DNA from: Amanita rubescens
Lineage: Eukaryota > Basidiomycota > Agaricomycetes > Agaricales > Amanitaceae
Direction: 5' to 3'
Assembly: GCA_015039365.1 (NCBI GenBank)
Contig: WION01000123.1
Span: 62,001-126,000 of the forward strand
DNA length: 64,000 nt
The position numbers and the translations under genes are program-made. Position 1 is the first letter of the stretch. Each line of letters begins with the position of its first letter. This document shows, one piece after another, positions 9,716-19,819 of this stretch. The notes below the pieces were generated by a model that saw only the letters and a list, made by a program, of their open reading frames with translations, was not told the origin of the DNA and did no database searches.

Positions 9716-12700
9716 GCGGTCTTCCAGTCCGGACCCTGGCAAATATAACCACTCGCGCCCGTACAGCAAGCATCCGTGATCAACCAGAGCGACTCGGCGC
9801 TTGGTGAGTAATCAATAGCCATTCGGCGATGCTCTAGTGACTTATGGACTATTCTCTTTACTTCTTCGAAGGCTCGTTGCTCTGTGAATCCCCATTTCCA
9901 AGGCTTAGTACCACTTGACGCAGCCGCCAGGATACCCATAAGAATTCGGATCACCTTGCAATCGGACGCCAAGAAACCCGCCGCTCCAATAAAACTTGCA
10001 AGCAGGTCTTTGTTCGTCGGGGTCTTCCAGTTCACGATTGTATCCACTTTATGTGGGTCCATCTGGATGCCCTTATCGTCTATCACATGGCCTAGCAGCA
10101 TCAGCGAGCGCGCGAAGAATTTCATCTTATCTGCACTCAAGTAGAGTTTTTCGCGACGTAATACATCAAATATGGTGCGTATGTGTTTGAGATGGTCCTG
10201 AATAGTGTCTGAATATATAACAATGTCGTCCAGGTATACGTCCATGAAGACTCCAATGTACTGAGCAAACAGATGGTTCATTAGGCTCTGATAGGTAGCC
10301 GGACCGTTGCAGTCTCCGAGCTGCATTGTCAAGCTCTCCATTGTGCCATCGGGCGTACTGAATAAAGTGCGAGGTATGTGCTCCTCTATCACCCTAATTT
10401 GCTCATATGCGTCCTTGCCATCTAGAGATGAACGATACCGATGACAAGCAACATTCCACAATATGGTATCCATATCGGGTAAGGGTGCCGCTAGCTTCCG
10501 GGTGTTCGCATTCAGATCCCGCTTGTCCAGAACTGTCCGGATCCGTAACACGCCATCGGGCCTCGGCGGTTTTGTCAGAACTAGCAAAGGAGCGGTTGGA
10601 TTACCGGATGCTTGACGCCACCTGCCATTTGCGATATACGCATCTCGCTTCTCATGCCAAAGGTGCTTCAAAGCCTCAGGGCAGTGCGCTGGTCGGTAGC
10701 GGTATACCTTGTCCACGTCAATTAGCGGGATGGTGTGGTTAATCGCTCGGAACGGTGGTAAAGCGACTTTGGAAGTATCTGGGCAAAGATCTCGAGCTTC
10801 AGCTACGAGTTCGTCCCGGAGTTTTTGTAAGTCATCTTCTACAATATCTGCTGCGGCTGAGCTGATAGATTCAACTTCTTCTCCCCGCATTTCCAGCGCT
10901 TCCGCTGAACCCACTACTACCCGTGTCGGGTTAAGACCAATGAGGATTTGGTGCTGGAACAAGAACGGCGTTCCCAGTATCATGTCATAGCTATCAAGGT
11001 TCACGACGTCAAAGCGTCGCTTCTCTTCTATCGCTTGATACTTGAAGCTTACGGTGACCGAACTGTTGATTTTCGAATGCGAACCATGTACTGCAAGTTG
11101 CACGTTCGCCTGTTTTGCTAGGACCTCACGTGGCAGCTTAAGCTGGTCCACAATTGTCGTAGAAACAAAGTCAGCCATTGATCCTGTGTCAAGCAGCGCG
11201 TGCACAGGTTGGTCATTCACATAGACCGTCAGGATGATTGGCTTAGGGATAATGCGTCGGAAGTCTTTGACACGCATCGCGGTACGTTCCACTGTATCTG
11301 GCTTTTGTTCGTCTGACTTCTTAGCTTTAGCTTTGTGAGGTCTGGCTGCATTCAGCCCCAAGATAGTGGATACCTGACGAGTTCTCGACTGTCGGTCAAA
11401 GTCCCGATGGCCTCTAGCGCGTTCCAGGATGTCGTGGAGAGAAAAAGTCGAGGCGATTATTTCATCATGGGTGAGGTCCAGCTCGACATTGCCAGGGTCG
11501 ATACAGACTAAATATCCCATCTCGATTTCGAAGACCTCCACCTCAAAATTGTCATCCCAGTTCTCATCGCGTTCCGCCAGGTTACGGAGTCCGATGTGTA
11601 GCCAATCGACGGCTTCATACTGGTATCCGGTCCAAGGTCCCAAGAAGGGCAGGACCTCCCGTTCAAATTCGTGGATCCTCAACAAGTACTCCATTGAGAA
11701 CTCGGGGTCCTGCAAATCGGCGTCGTACACTCGGTAAGCCAAGGGTTCATCTTCCCAATCACATATTTCATAGTAACGAGAGTCAGGTCCGTCATTGGTA
11801 ACTTCTACCGTGAAGCGGTCTGAATCCAGATGAGCACCAAAGTGATGACAGAACATCGAGCACAGGCGCTCTTCGTTGGTGTCAGGCCTATCCCAATTCT
11901 CAGGCATCCAAGACCCGCCCTCCATCTCATCGGTAGGGAAATGTGCCATATTTACATGTAAGTCAACTTCCCGAGCCCGGTCGTCATTCGACTGAACGGA
12001 GTTAAGGTTAACAGCGCCCACATTGATAGTGGGCGCCCTCGCTTGTCGTCGCTTGGGGCAATTCCAGCTCTCGTGACCAACATCCTTACATGAGAAGCAA
12101 CGCTGCTCAGCGCGCAGTCTATCTCGCTCCTCATTAGACATCCGGGACCTCGGTGGTCTCCTCGGACCTCGCCTATGTGAGTTTTGAGTCTGGTTCCCGT
12201 TGTTCAGCGTAGACTTATTTTCAGCAGGTTTCTGGTAATCGGGGAATTCGTCATTAGATGTCCCGGTACCTTCGCGTCGAGCGGGTTTCAGTCCGTCCAC
12301 TCGGTTCGTGAAGCGGCCCCAACGGCGACCAGTTGGTTGCCCCTTCCACATGCGCTCCTCGCGCTTTTTAGTCTCAATCGCGTCTTCACAACACTGAGCA
12401 TATTTAACCAGTTTTTCAAACCCAGTACGTTCGGGGTTCATGCCTTTCTCAATCAGGTTCAAGCGAAGGTGCTGATGGATACCTTGCCAGAAGATCTGAG
12501 TAATTTCGCGATCTGTCACATCCGGGAAGCACACGGCCATAGATTCAAGCTCACGCGCGTAGTCCCGAACGGTCATCGCACCCTGAGCGGTACTCATCAT
12601 CTTCTCGCGCAGTTCAAGCTTAAAGTGGGAAGGGAAGCAGTAGTTGAAGAGGCCCTCATAGACTTGTTGTCTATCCCACTCTTTCAAGTTCCTCATGACG

Positions 12701-13293
12701 TGCTTCATCATAAATTGACTAGCCTTTCCACTTGTCCACTTTACCATGAACTGAACCGATGTAGTCGAGTCAATGTCGTACCAATCGCAGAAGGTATCAA
12801 CTTCAAAAGTCCATTGATCAAGCATGTCTAAGTCCGCCGTACCGTTATACTTAAACGGATCTTTCATTTTTATATTCTTTGAGTTCGGCGCTTTAGACTT
12901 TTCGTGCTTGTTCTTCTTCGAATGCCTAACGGGCGTCTCCGAAGAGTCGGAACTCTCGTGCTCAGATGAGTCGGAACTAGGCAGACTAGTTGGTCCGTGC
13001 CTGTTCCCCGAGTCAGCTATAGACTCGCTCGACTCGGATGGTGGAGCTTCACTCCTTTTCTTAGTCGTCGCCCGAAACCAACCCCCGTCGGGCTTTTCCG
13101 AGTCATCACGTTTGAAATGCTCGGGGCCCTGGCGGAATAAGGCGGGCGGCTTCCATTCAGAGTAGCGCGGACCCGTTTTACGAGGGTCGACATTTTTTAC
13201 TTTTGCAGTAGGGTCAGATGCGCCCTCCGCTTTTTTATCTTTTGGAGTAGGATTCGGCCGATCATCCTTAAGTTCGACAATAACAGCCATCAT
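9716..13293 (-). pseudogene. Gypsy element 1 gag-protease-reverse transcriptase segment
   Basis: About 1,190 residues counted from the first ATG (13291-13293). A gag domain (DPFKYNGTADLDMLDQWTFEV..) is followed by a CCHC zinc knuckle (CFSCKDVGHESWNC), an aspartic protease with ALLDTGSMADFV and ILGTPFL, and a reverse transcriptase with the active-site box YLDDIVIY. The frame is also open upstream of the ATG (about 18 residues) to the edge of the element B LTR, so the true N-terminus may be missing. The frame leaves coding sense at GPDWKTA, exactly where the solo LTR begins. An acidic, non-family stretch of about 170 residues lies between the zinc knuckle and the protease. Confidence 0.88.
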
Positions 13294-13360
13294 ATTGATC
13301 CATTCACACTCATCATTGTCAGACAAGTCTCGTAATTTATTGAGCAATTCATCTACTAGA

Positions 13361-13810
13361 TGTTACGAACTCGTTAATCTCAACTTAAGTTGCAGCGGCA
13401 ACTCTAGTCACGATTACAAGTCTTAAGTCAAACGTTAAGATTATAAGTTTAATACTAAGTCAAGGCGTTGACTTAGGATCTGAGGACGATTGTGGTAGAT
13501 GAGTTAAGAGTACGGTTATATTGCCAGACGACAATAAACAGCTAAGTCGAACTTAGGGTTCGACTCTAGAATACAAGCGGTACTTATACTAGCAAGTACA
13601 AGGAGACGTACTAATTAGTGAATAATGGTAAGTACGAAAGTAAGTATAAGGACGGCGTCATATGTGGAACAAGGATTGGTATAAGTAAGGAAACGAGTTA
13701 GTCCGTATGAATCGAGCATAAGAGGAATGACGAGTAAAGTATGCATAAAAATAAAACATGTCCAACGTATCATGTAAGCATAATGCGGGAGTCCGTACCG
13801 TGTTGTAACA
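13361..13810 (-). mobile_element. 3' LTR of gypsy element B (450 bp)
   Basis: The plus strand begins TGTTACGAACTC and ends GTGTTGTAACA, giving TG..CA ends and a 6-bp terminal inverted repeat. On the minus strand the block just before it is a purine run, AGGGGAGAG then CTAG, which fits the polypurine tract of a retroelement, so this is the 3' LTR of the element whose last ORF ends at 13851. Its outer edge touches the open gag frame of element 1. Confidence 0.8.
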
Positions 13811-13850
13811 CTAGCTCTCCCCTACGTTGTTGACCGCAACAACAAAACGT

Positions 13851-15608
13851 TCAGGTGTTCATGTTGTGCATGGCGTCGTCATCGTGCTGATAGCCGTAGT
13901 CGCCGTAAAGGTCGCAGGCGTCGTCGTCGGCTCCGTCGCACTGTCGTCCGTTGACGCATGCCTGACACTGTGACGCGTGGTGTGCCTTCTTCTTTCCCTT
14001 CTTCTTCGGCTGATGAGGGCGGCGGCTAGTGGAAGCGGAGGTATTGGCGGCATCTGCGGTAGTTCGAGAACATCCTTTCTTCTTAGTGGAAGGACCGGGC
14101 GTCGGATCGCGTCGGCGCGTGGGAGCGCGTGGAGGTAGAGTAGACATAGGAGGAATTGCAGTAGCGAGATGGTGATCCTCAGAGGCATGCTTTCCTCGGC
14201 AGTGAATGCAGCGGTTGTAACGATGGGGGCGTTGATTGGCGGCATTTGTCATACTGCGGGTCGTAGGTCGTCGAGAAGGCGGAGTGTCGTTTCGTCGAGC
14301 AGTGGGGACAGGAATATTCCAGACTCCGTGGCGAATAACGGTGGTGGTTGGGGGTGATGCGGATCGAGGAGGAGGAGGAGCCTTCTTATCTCGTTTCGGT
14401 TCTTCCTCAATGAGATCGCCTGTTGTACGGATTCGGCGATGAAGATCGAGATCGCTGATCGCATTATTGATCTGCGCAATGTGGTCGCTAGTGAGTTGAT
14501 GCAAGGGAACTCCATCTGCGAATTCGGCCGTGGTCCATTCCGTGTCTCCTTGGATACTGGACAAGAGATCTCGGATCTTTCCGGTGAGGCACCAGATTTC
14601 TCTTGATTTACGATCTGTCTCCATAATGCATCTAGTTGCTCGGTGTCGGTCGGGTGTAGCTTCGGTAGCGCGAAACCAATGGTTGACAGCGATGCGGTTA
14701 TTCTGATCATGAGGCTGTATTTTTAGTCCAAACCTTTGATCGTCAATGCTTTCTATAGCAAGGATGATGTAACGTTCGATGTCAGCTGTGAGAAGTCGTC
14801 GTAATAGATCTATCGCCAATTGATCTAGGTTTCCTCCTTTCGGATGAATGTCTTCCCAGTATAATGACGTAACGTTTACAAACGTTTCGATTAAATCGGC
14901 ACAGTGGTAGTTGTACTGATCTCGGGCTTGACCGGCAAGGGTAGTGGCGGTTCGGAAATCCATGAGAAGTCGCCAGACTCGAGCTATCCTTTCTTGGTCA
15001 AAGATGTCGACCTGTAATCTAGCGGCGTTACAGATTAGAGTGACGCGGTCTCTAACCTTGGTGTAAGTAGTAATTCCGTGATAACTGAGATAGAGATCGG
15101 GGGTGGTTCGTATGATGGGGCCAGCCATATCGCGGTTAGTCCCATCTGTACCGTGACTCTGGTCGTTGCCTCGAATAGATTCGTTATGAGGCTGAGTCGA
15201 AGCGTGACCGGCAAGTACCGTCTCTCTATGTAAGGTAACGCTAATGTCTTCAGCGTTTCTAGGTGGGATCGGTCGGCTATTGCGATCTTCCGTAATTCGT
15301 CCAGGTACAGCCAGAGTTTCTGATGTTCCGTGGTGGGTTTCCTGGGTTTCGGTGGGAGTGATCGGGATCGTCTGAGACGAGGTTTGATCGGGAGATCTGT
15401 GGGGAACATCAACGAAGTCATTCGGGTCAGTGTCTTCTTCGTCGGTGTCGGTGGTATGAAGAACGAGTCGAGGTCGGTGGGGTTCAGTGGAAGTGGTGAA
15501 TCGGGTGTCGGTGGTGTCTCCGGCATAGAATTCGGACCAGGGAAAGCGCTGAACGGTGTCGGTGGTGTCGTTTCCATTCTGCATAGTAACTTGGTATGTG
15601 AGTGACAT
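13851..15608 (-). CDS. Additional ORF downstream of pol in gypsy element B
   Basis: This 585-codon frame has an ATG one base after the pol stop codon. The N-terminal third is rich in Thr, Asp and Pro. The middle (about residues 170-400) is helical and gag-like in composition. The C-terminal third is basic and carries two small cysteine groups, CIHCRGKHASEDHH and CQACVNGRQC, that could bind zinc. Extra ORFs at this place occur in some plant and fungal chromoviruses; I do not know a function for this one. No signal peptide or membrane segment is evident, which argues against an envelope protein. The tight spacing suggests it is translated from the same transcript as pol or from a spliced form. 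Confidence 0.75.
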   Translation of the reverse strand: MSLTYQVTMQNGNDTTDTVQRFPWSEFYAGDTTDTRFTTSTEPHRPRLVLHTTDTDEEDTDPNDFVDVPHRSPDQTSSQTIPITPTETQETHHGTSETLAVPGRITEDRNSRPIPPRNAEDISVTLHRETVLAGHASTQPHNESIRGNDQSHGTDGTNRDMAGPIIRTTPDLYLSYHGITTYTKVRDRVTLICNAARLQVDIFDQERIARVWRLLMDFRTATTLAGQARDQYNYHCADLIETFVNVTSLYWEDIHPKGGNLDQLAIDLLRRLLTADIERYIILAIESIDDQRFGLKIQPHDQNNRIAVNHWFRATEATPDRHRATRCIMETDRKSREIWCLTGKIRDLLSSIQGDTEWTTAEFADGVPLHQLTSDHIAQINNAISDLDLHRRIRTTGDLIEEEPKRDKKAPPPPRSASPPTTTVIRHGVWNIPVPTARRNDTPPSRRPTTRSMTNAANQRPHRYNRCIHCRGKHASEDHHLATAIPPMSTLPPRAPTRRRDPTPGPSTKKKGCSRTTADAANTSASTSRRPHQPKKKGKKKAHHASQCQACVNGRQCDGADDDACDLYGDYGYQHDDDAMHNMNT

Positions 15609-15609
15609 T

Positions 15610-18600
15610 TCAAAGTTTCCTTCGTCTTTTATATTCTAGAAGGAGGTCTTCCATATGCGTCAAGTTATTTTCTGGTTCCCATGTGTTTTCGCTGGTGTCA
15701 TAGCCTTTCCACTTTACTAGGAATTGTAATTTCCCTCTAAACTTGCGATGTGCAAGCAGTGCTTCTACTTCGTATTCTTGTTCTCCTTCGATCAGATCGG
15801 GAGGGGGCCTTGTTTCCGTTATTCCGTGAAAGGAAGTTTCTTTGAACGGCGTTAGTAAGGCGGCGTGGAATACGTTATGAATTTTCCATTGTCTTGGTAA
15901 TGTGAGACGATATGTCACTGGTCCTAAGACTTCTTTGATGGAAAAGGGACCTTCTCGTTTAGGTGCGAGCTTTCTGCTCTGATAAGGAATCTTCAGGTTC
16001 CTAGACTCTAACCATACTTTGTCGTTAACTTTGAACGGTTTAGTCTTTCTCGTTGTTCTTTCCATCATCTTAGCTCGTGCTAGGTCATGTGCGGCGAGTG
16101 CTTCTTCTCGTGTGCGGAACAAGGAGTTGATGCGGTTATCGGCGGTTGGTGTATTTGTCTTGTTTGAGACAAGGGGAAGTGCAACCGGGGATGTTCCATA
16201 CATCAATTGAAAGGGCGATTGTTTCAATGCTTCATGAGTGCGTGAATTATGCGTGAATTGTGCTATTGGTATCATCTTGTTCCAAGTATCTGGTTCATAG
16301 GCACAGAATATTCGGAGATAAGCTTCTAATTCGGCGTTATATCGCTCCGTTTGTCCATCAGTCTGTGGATGGAAGGCGGTACTCATTTTGTGTTTGATTT
16401 TTAATGAGTCCATTATGCCGTTAAAGACATGTGATGCGAACTGTGGTCCTCGATCGGAGATCATGACGTCGGGTAAACCGAAGTTTTTGAATACATTCCG
16501 AATGTAGAGGTTGGCGGTTTTGTCGGCAGTGATAGTTTTGTTACAAGGCATGAGAATTACTCCCTTTGTAAGTCCTTGATCGACCACGATAAAGATAGAA
16601 TCGAAACCGTTACTTGTAGGTAAATCGGTTATGAAATCCATAGTTATTTGTTGAAAGGGTCGGTGTGCGTGAGACTTGATTGGCATCAGAGGTGCGGCAG
16701 TAGGGTGTGTATTCGATTTCATTTGTTGACATGCCGTGCATCCGTCAATGAACTGTTTAACCATTTTAGACATTAATGGCCACCAGTAATATTCCTTTAA
16801 TAAGGCGAGTGTTTTGAAGAAACCGGGGTGTCCGCTTGTTGGTGATTCATGAAAATCTCTAATAATATCTCGGCGAAGATCGGTGTCAGGGGGAATAAAG
16901 GATTTCCCTTTGTACAGGATTAATTCATCGTCAAGGGTCCAATCAGAAAGGGCAGTGCGTAAAGGTGGTGTTCCTTTTTCTTTTAGACATTTCTTGATTG
17001 ATTGAGCAAATTCGTCTTTGACAGTTATTTCTATTGCTCTGTTACGGAGATCTTCGGCGATTGTGCGAACAAAAAGTTCTTTTGGGAGCATCGTTATTAA
17101 CTCTTCTGGTTCGTCTTTTGTCATATGATCGGGTCGGCGGGATAGTGCATCCGCTATTATTAGTTTTGCTCCGGGAACGTGGGTTAATTTAATATTAAAT
17201 CGAGACAAGTCGTTCCACCATCGTGCTTGGCGGTTCATAAGACGTTGTGGTTCTCGATAATAGAGTAAATTCTTGTGGTCGCAATGAATAATGACAGGGT
17301 GTTCTGCTCCTTCAAGCAGGTATCTCCATTCGTTATAAAGAGCGTAGTAAATGGCGAATAACTCTCGGTCGTAGATTTGCCATCGTGTTTCAGTTGGCGT
17401 TAAAGCGTGGGATAGATATCCACATGGGTGTAAATCGCCATTATCATCTTTTTGCATAAGAACTGCTCCGATTGCGCGGTCTGATGCGTCCGTTTGTAGA
17501 ATAAAGGGTTTGTTAACATCGGGCATCATTAAGACAGGTGCGGATGTGAAGCGTTCTTTTAATAGATCAAATGCGACTTGGCATTCTGCGGTCCATGTCC
17601 ATAATTTGTTTTTCTTTGTTAGGTCGTGCAGGGGTCGTGCAAGGTGGGCGAATCCGAAAATAAACCTTCGATAGTAATTTCCGAATCCTAAAAAGGATCT
17701 AACTTGTTTAACGGTAGTAGGGGTTGGCCAGTCCCTGATTCCGGCAAGTTTGATCGGGTCCATTTTTATTGTATTTTTGGATATGACGGTGCCTAGAAAA
17801 TCAACTTCTTGGGCAGCGAATTTACATTTTTCAAGCTTGAGGTAAAGATCGTGTTTCTGTAATCGTTCAAGTACTTGTTTTGTTCGAATCTCGAGTTCTT
17901 CTTTAGTGCGCGCGTGTATTAGCATGTCATCCATGTAGATGACGAGCCATCCTTTTTCTGTAAAATCCCTGAAATAATCGTCCATCATTGCTTGAAACGT
18001 TGCTGGTGAATTTCGTAATCCAAAGAACATGACGTTAGGTTCAAATAAACCTCGATTGGTGATAAAGGCGGCTTTCCATCTGTCAGATTCCTTGATTTGA
18101 ACGTTATTATATCCCCATCGGATATCCAATTTTGTAAAGTATTCCGAATCTTTGAGTTTGATCATAAGATCGGAGATAAGAGGTAGTGGATATGCGTTTG
18201 GTTTAGTATATTCGTTCAGATATCGATAATCTTGGCAGGGTCGTAATTTTTGTGCTTCTTTCTTTTCTACAAAGAAGAAAGGTGATGCCTGCGGTGATTT
18301 CGACGGTCTGATGTAGCCTTTTTCGACGTGTTCTTTAATCCATTCATCCAGTGTATTCTGCTGTTTCGGAGATAAGGGATAGATTTTTCCTCTTTTTGGT
18401 ATGAAATCATCGCGAAGTTCTATCTGGTGATCCCAAGATCGGCTTTCTGGGAATCGTTCACTTGCTTTTTTCTCGAATACGTCTTTCCATGCCGAGTATT
18501 CAGGAGGGAGCGTGTAAACCTCCTCTGTTTGATGGTATTTGTGTTCCATTTGTTGAGCTGGTGTATATCGTGCGATAGTTACTTGGTCGTATTCGTCTTC

Positions 18601-19206
18601 TGACCAGCTTCCTATATCCTCAAATGTATGCGTGTTCCATCCGTGATCTGTCGTCTGTGATCCTTTGTGTGACATCAAATATCCGATAACGAGATCTTCT
18701 TCCTGTTCAGGCATAGCTATTCTGTCAATCTGTTGACAGATGCTCCGAAGTGATGCCTTGATCTTGTCCTGTTCAGAGTCTCGGAACTCTAGAGTCTTTT
18801 CTCTCCAATTTACGTCAGGGTTATGCTTCTCTAGCCAAGGAAGCCCCAGTATAATCGTTTGTTTTCCTATTGCTGATACGTGAAACCATTCGGTCATGCG
18901 TTTTCCGTTCATTTCGAAGGTGATTAGACATTGTTCATCGATTTCTCCTTCTTTGTTTATGGTGCCATCGACGTTATAAACTCTAATTGGTCGTGGAGTT
19001 TTTCGTTTTCTCCATTTGTGTGCTATCCTTTTGTCGATAAATATCCCTTCGGCTCCGCAGTCGACAAGGGCAACGAGGTTTTCAGTGTTGTTTTCAGTTT
19101 CAACTTTGATAGGGACAGATAATCTTCGTTTTGAAATAGATTGTACTGTTACATGAGATATATTGAGAGTTGAATCTGGTGTATCTGAGACTTCATCCAC
19201 TGTCAT
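15610..19206 (-). CDS. pol: Gypsy element B pol polyprotein (protease-RT-RNase H-integrase-chromodomain)
   Basis: About 1,198 residues from the first ATG; the frame also runs open a little further upstream, as expected if it is reached by frameshifting. Domains in order: aspartic protease (ALVDCGAEGIFID, about residue 50, with GLPWLEKHNP), reverse transcriptase with YMDDMLIHA (about 430), RNase H with ILQTDASDRAIGAVL (about 570), an integrase zinc finger (HESPTSGHPG..CTACQ), an integrase core with D (MDFITDLP), D (ISDRGPQF) and E (DGQTERYN), and a chromodomain at the end (YEVEALLAHRKFRGKLQFLVKW, then ENTWEPENNL). All catalytic boxes are present and there is no stop. The protease box has Cys where Thr or Ser is usual. 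The pol frame is -1 relative to the gag frame. Confidence 0.93.
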   Translation of the reverse strand: MTVDEVSDTPDSTLNISHVTVQSISKRRLSVPIKVETENNTENLVALVDCGAEGIFIDKRIAHKWRKRKTPRPIRVYNVDGTINKEGEIDEQCLITFEMNGKRMTEWFHVSAIGKQTIILGLPWLEKHNPDVNWREKTLEFRDSEQDKIKASLRSICQQIDRIAMPEQEEDLVIGYLMSHKGSQTTDHGWNTHTFEDIGSWSEDEYDQVTIARYTPAQQMEHKYHQTEEVYTLPPEYSAWKDVFEKKASERFPESRSWDHQIELRDDFIPKRGKIYPLSPKQQNTLDEWIKEHVEKGYIRPSKSPQASPFFFVEKKEAQKLRPCQDYRYLNEYTKPNAYPLPLISDLMIKLKDSEYFTKLDIRWGYNNVQIKESDRWKAAFITNRGLFEPNVMFFGLRNSPATFQAMMDDYFRDFTEKGWLVIYMDDMLIHARTKEELEIRTKQVLERLQKHDLYLKLEKCKFAAQEVDFLGTVISKNTIKMDPIKLAGIRDWPTPTTVKQVRSFLGFGNYYRRFIFGFAHLARPLHDLTKKNKLWTWTAECQVAFDLLKERFTSAPVLMMPDVNKPFILQTDASDRAIGAVLMQKDDNGDLHPCGYLSHALTPTETRWQIYDRELFAIYYALYNEWRYLLEGAEHPVIIHCDHKNLLYYREPQRLMNRQARWWNDLSRFNIKLTHVPGAKLIIADALSRRPDHMTKDEPEELITMLPKELFVRTIAEDLRNRAIEITVKDEFAQSIKKCLKEKGTPPLRTALSDWTLDDELILYKGKSFIPPDTDLRRDIIRDFHESPTSGHPGFFKTLALLKEYYWWPLMSKMVKQFIDGCTACQQMKSNTHPTAAPLMPIKSHAHRPFQQITMDFITDLPTSNGFDSIFIVVDQGLTKGVILMPCNKTITADKTANLYIRNVFKNFGLPDVMISDRGPQFASHVFNGIMDSLKIKHKMSTAFHPQTDGQTERYNAELEAYLRIFCAYEPDTWNKMIPIAQFTHNSRTHEALKQSPFQLMYGTSPVALPLVSNKTNTPTADNRINSLFRTREEALAAHDLARAKMMERTTRKTKPFKVNDKVWLESRNLKIPYQSRKLAPKREGPFSIKEVLGPVTYRLTLPRQWKIHNVFHAALLTPFKETSFHGITETRPPPDLIEGEQEYEVEALLAHRKFRGKLQFLVKWKGYDTSENTWEPENNLTHMEDLLLEYKRRRKL

Positions 19207-19217
19207 GAGCCCCACTG

Positions 19218-19535
19218 TTAAAAATCCTCGTTTTCATCGGCAAGAGATAGTAATAGATCATTCTTTTCGTCGGTTGACATCCCTTTCATCAGCGCTCGGA
19301 TGTTCTTGGTGTAATTTGGTTTTGACTCTCGGACTTCTTCTTCTTCCCAATTTCCGTCACCATCATTTGATGTGGCTCGAATGTGACGTTTGGGCGTGAA
19401 TCCTCTTTTCCTTCCTCCTTTAAATCGGCCTTTCCCTTTGTTTCTTTTCTTCTTCGGGCATTGCCCTGACATGTGTCCTTTGATTCCGCAGATAAAACAT
19501 AAACCGTCTTTGATGTAGCGTTCTCTTTCTTCTTT
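19218..19535 (-). pseudogene. gag: Gypsy element B gag, C-terminal fragment with zinc knuckle
   Basis: Starting at the KDZ boundary, the frame reads KEERERYIKDGLCFICGIKGHMSGQC, a CCHC zinc knuckle, followed by a Lys/Arg-rich tract and an acidic tail that ends at TAA (19218-19220). The rest of gag is missing. Just before the stop is a run of five T residues (GAT TTT TAA); slipping back one base there enters the pol frame, so this may be the frameshift site. Confidence 0.8.
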
Positions 19536-19700
19536 CAGTACTTTACACTCCCCCCCCAGTCCGATTAGACTCCGACAGACTCCTAGGACTCCTATAGGAC
19601 TCCTATAGGACTCTGATCACTTTCTGATAAAATGTAAAAAAAGGTAAAATGGTAGGAAACATGTTTGGCTTTGTTTGTTTATGTTTGTTTATATTAGGCA
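19536..19700 (+). repeat. Left terminal inverted repeat and subterminal repeats
   Basis: The outer part (19536-19578) mirrors 27424-27466. The next 120 bp repeat AGGACTCCTATAGGACTC and then GATCACTTTCTGATAAAATG with a GTAAAA..GGTAAAAT tract and CATGTTT, all of which reappear in reverse at 27120-27420. CCTATAGG is a palindrome and may be part of the transposase binding site (inference). Confidence 0.85.
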
Positions 19701-19815
19701 TCTTAACTTGCAAAAGAAATCCAAAATCCTTAAAAATAGGGAACCATGTTTGGTATTGTTTATTTATGTTTATTTATATTAGGTATCTTTAACTTGCAGA
19801 ATAAATTCAAAAAAA
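19650..19815. repeat. Tandem duplication, unit about 80-90 bp
   Basis: Two adjacent copies share ATGTTTG..TTGTTT, then TTATGTTTGTTTATATTAGG, TATC/CATCTTAACTTGCA and AAATTC/AAATCC. The motif TGTTTATGTTTGTTTAT is complementary to the AAACATAAACAAACATAAAC array at 27100-27130 near the other end of the transposon. Confidence 0.7.
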
Positions 19816-19819
19816 TACT

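Larger units (their letters stand above)
6373..13360 (-). mobile_element. Ty3/gypsy retroelement 1, degenerate, minus strand
   Basis: Gag, protease, reverse transcriptase, RNase H and integrase follow in the normal Ty3/gypsy order from high to low coordinates. The reading frame is broken twice: by an inserted solo LTR (9398-9715) and by a one-base frameshift at 8310-8313. No LTR pair was found. At the 5' side the gag frame runs open right up to the first base of an LTR that belongs to element B, so element 1 seems to have been cut there by the insertion of B. At the 3' side only minisatellite sequence is seen. Confidence 0.9.
13811..19535 (-). mobile_element. Ty3/gypsy chromovirus B, minus strand, 5' part missing
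   Basis: The element holds the end of gag with a zinc knuckle, a complete pol, a third ORF and a polypurine tract beside its 3' LTR (13361-13810). Everything upstream of the zinc knuckle, including the 5' LTR, is replaced by the terminal inverted repeat of the KDZ transposon at 19536. Its coding sequences are otherwise unbroken and it looks much younger than element 1. Confidence 0.88.

Noticed and set aside
14169..15613. Several frames on both strands overlapping the extra ORF of element B
   Set aside because: The 585-codon frame is the longest, begins right after pol and has Cys clusters; the others are shadows of biased codon use.
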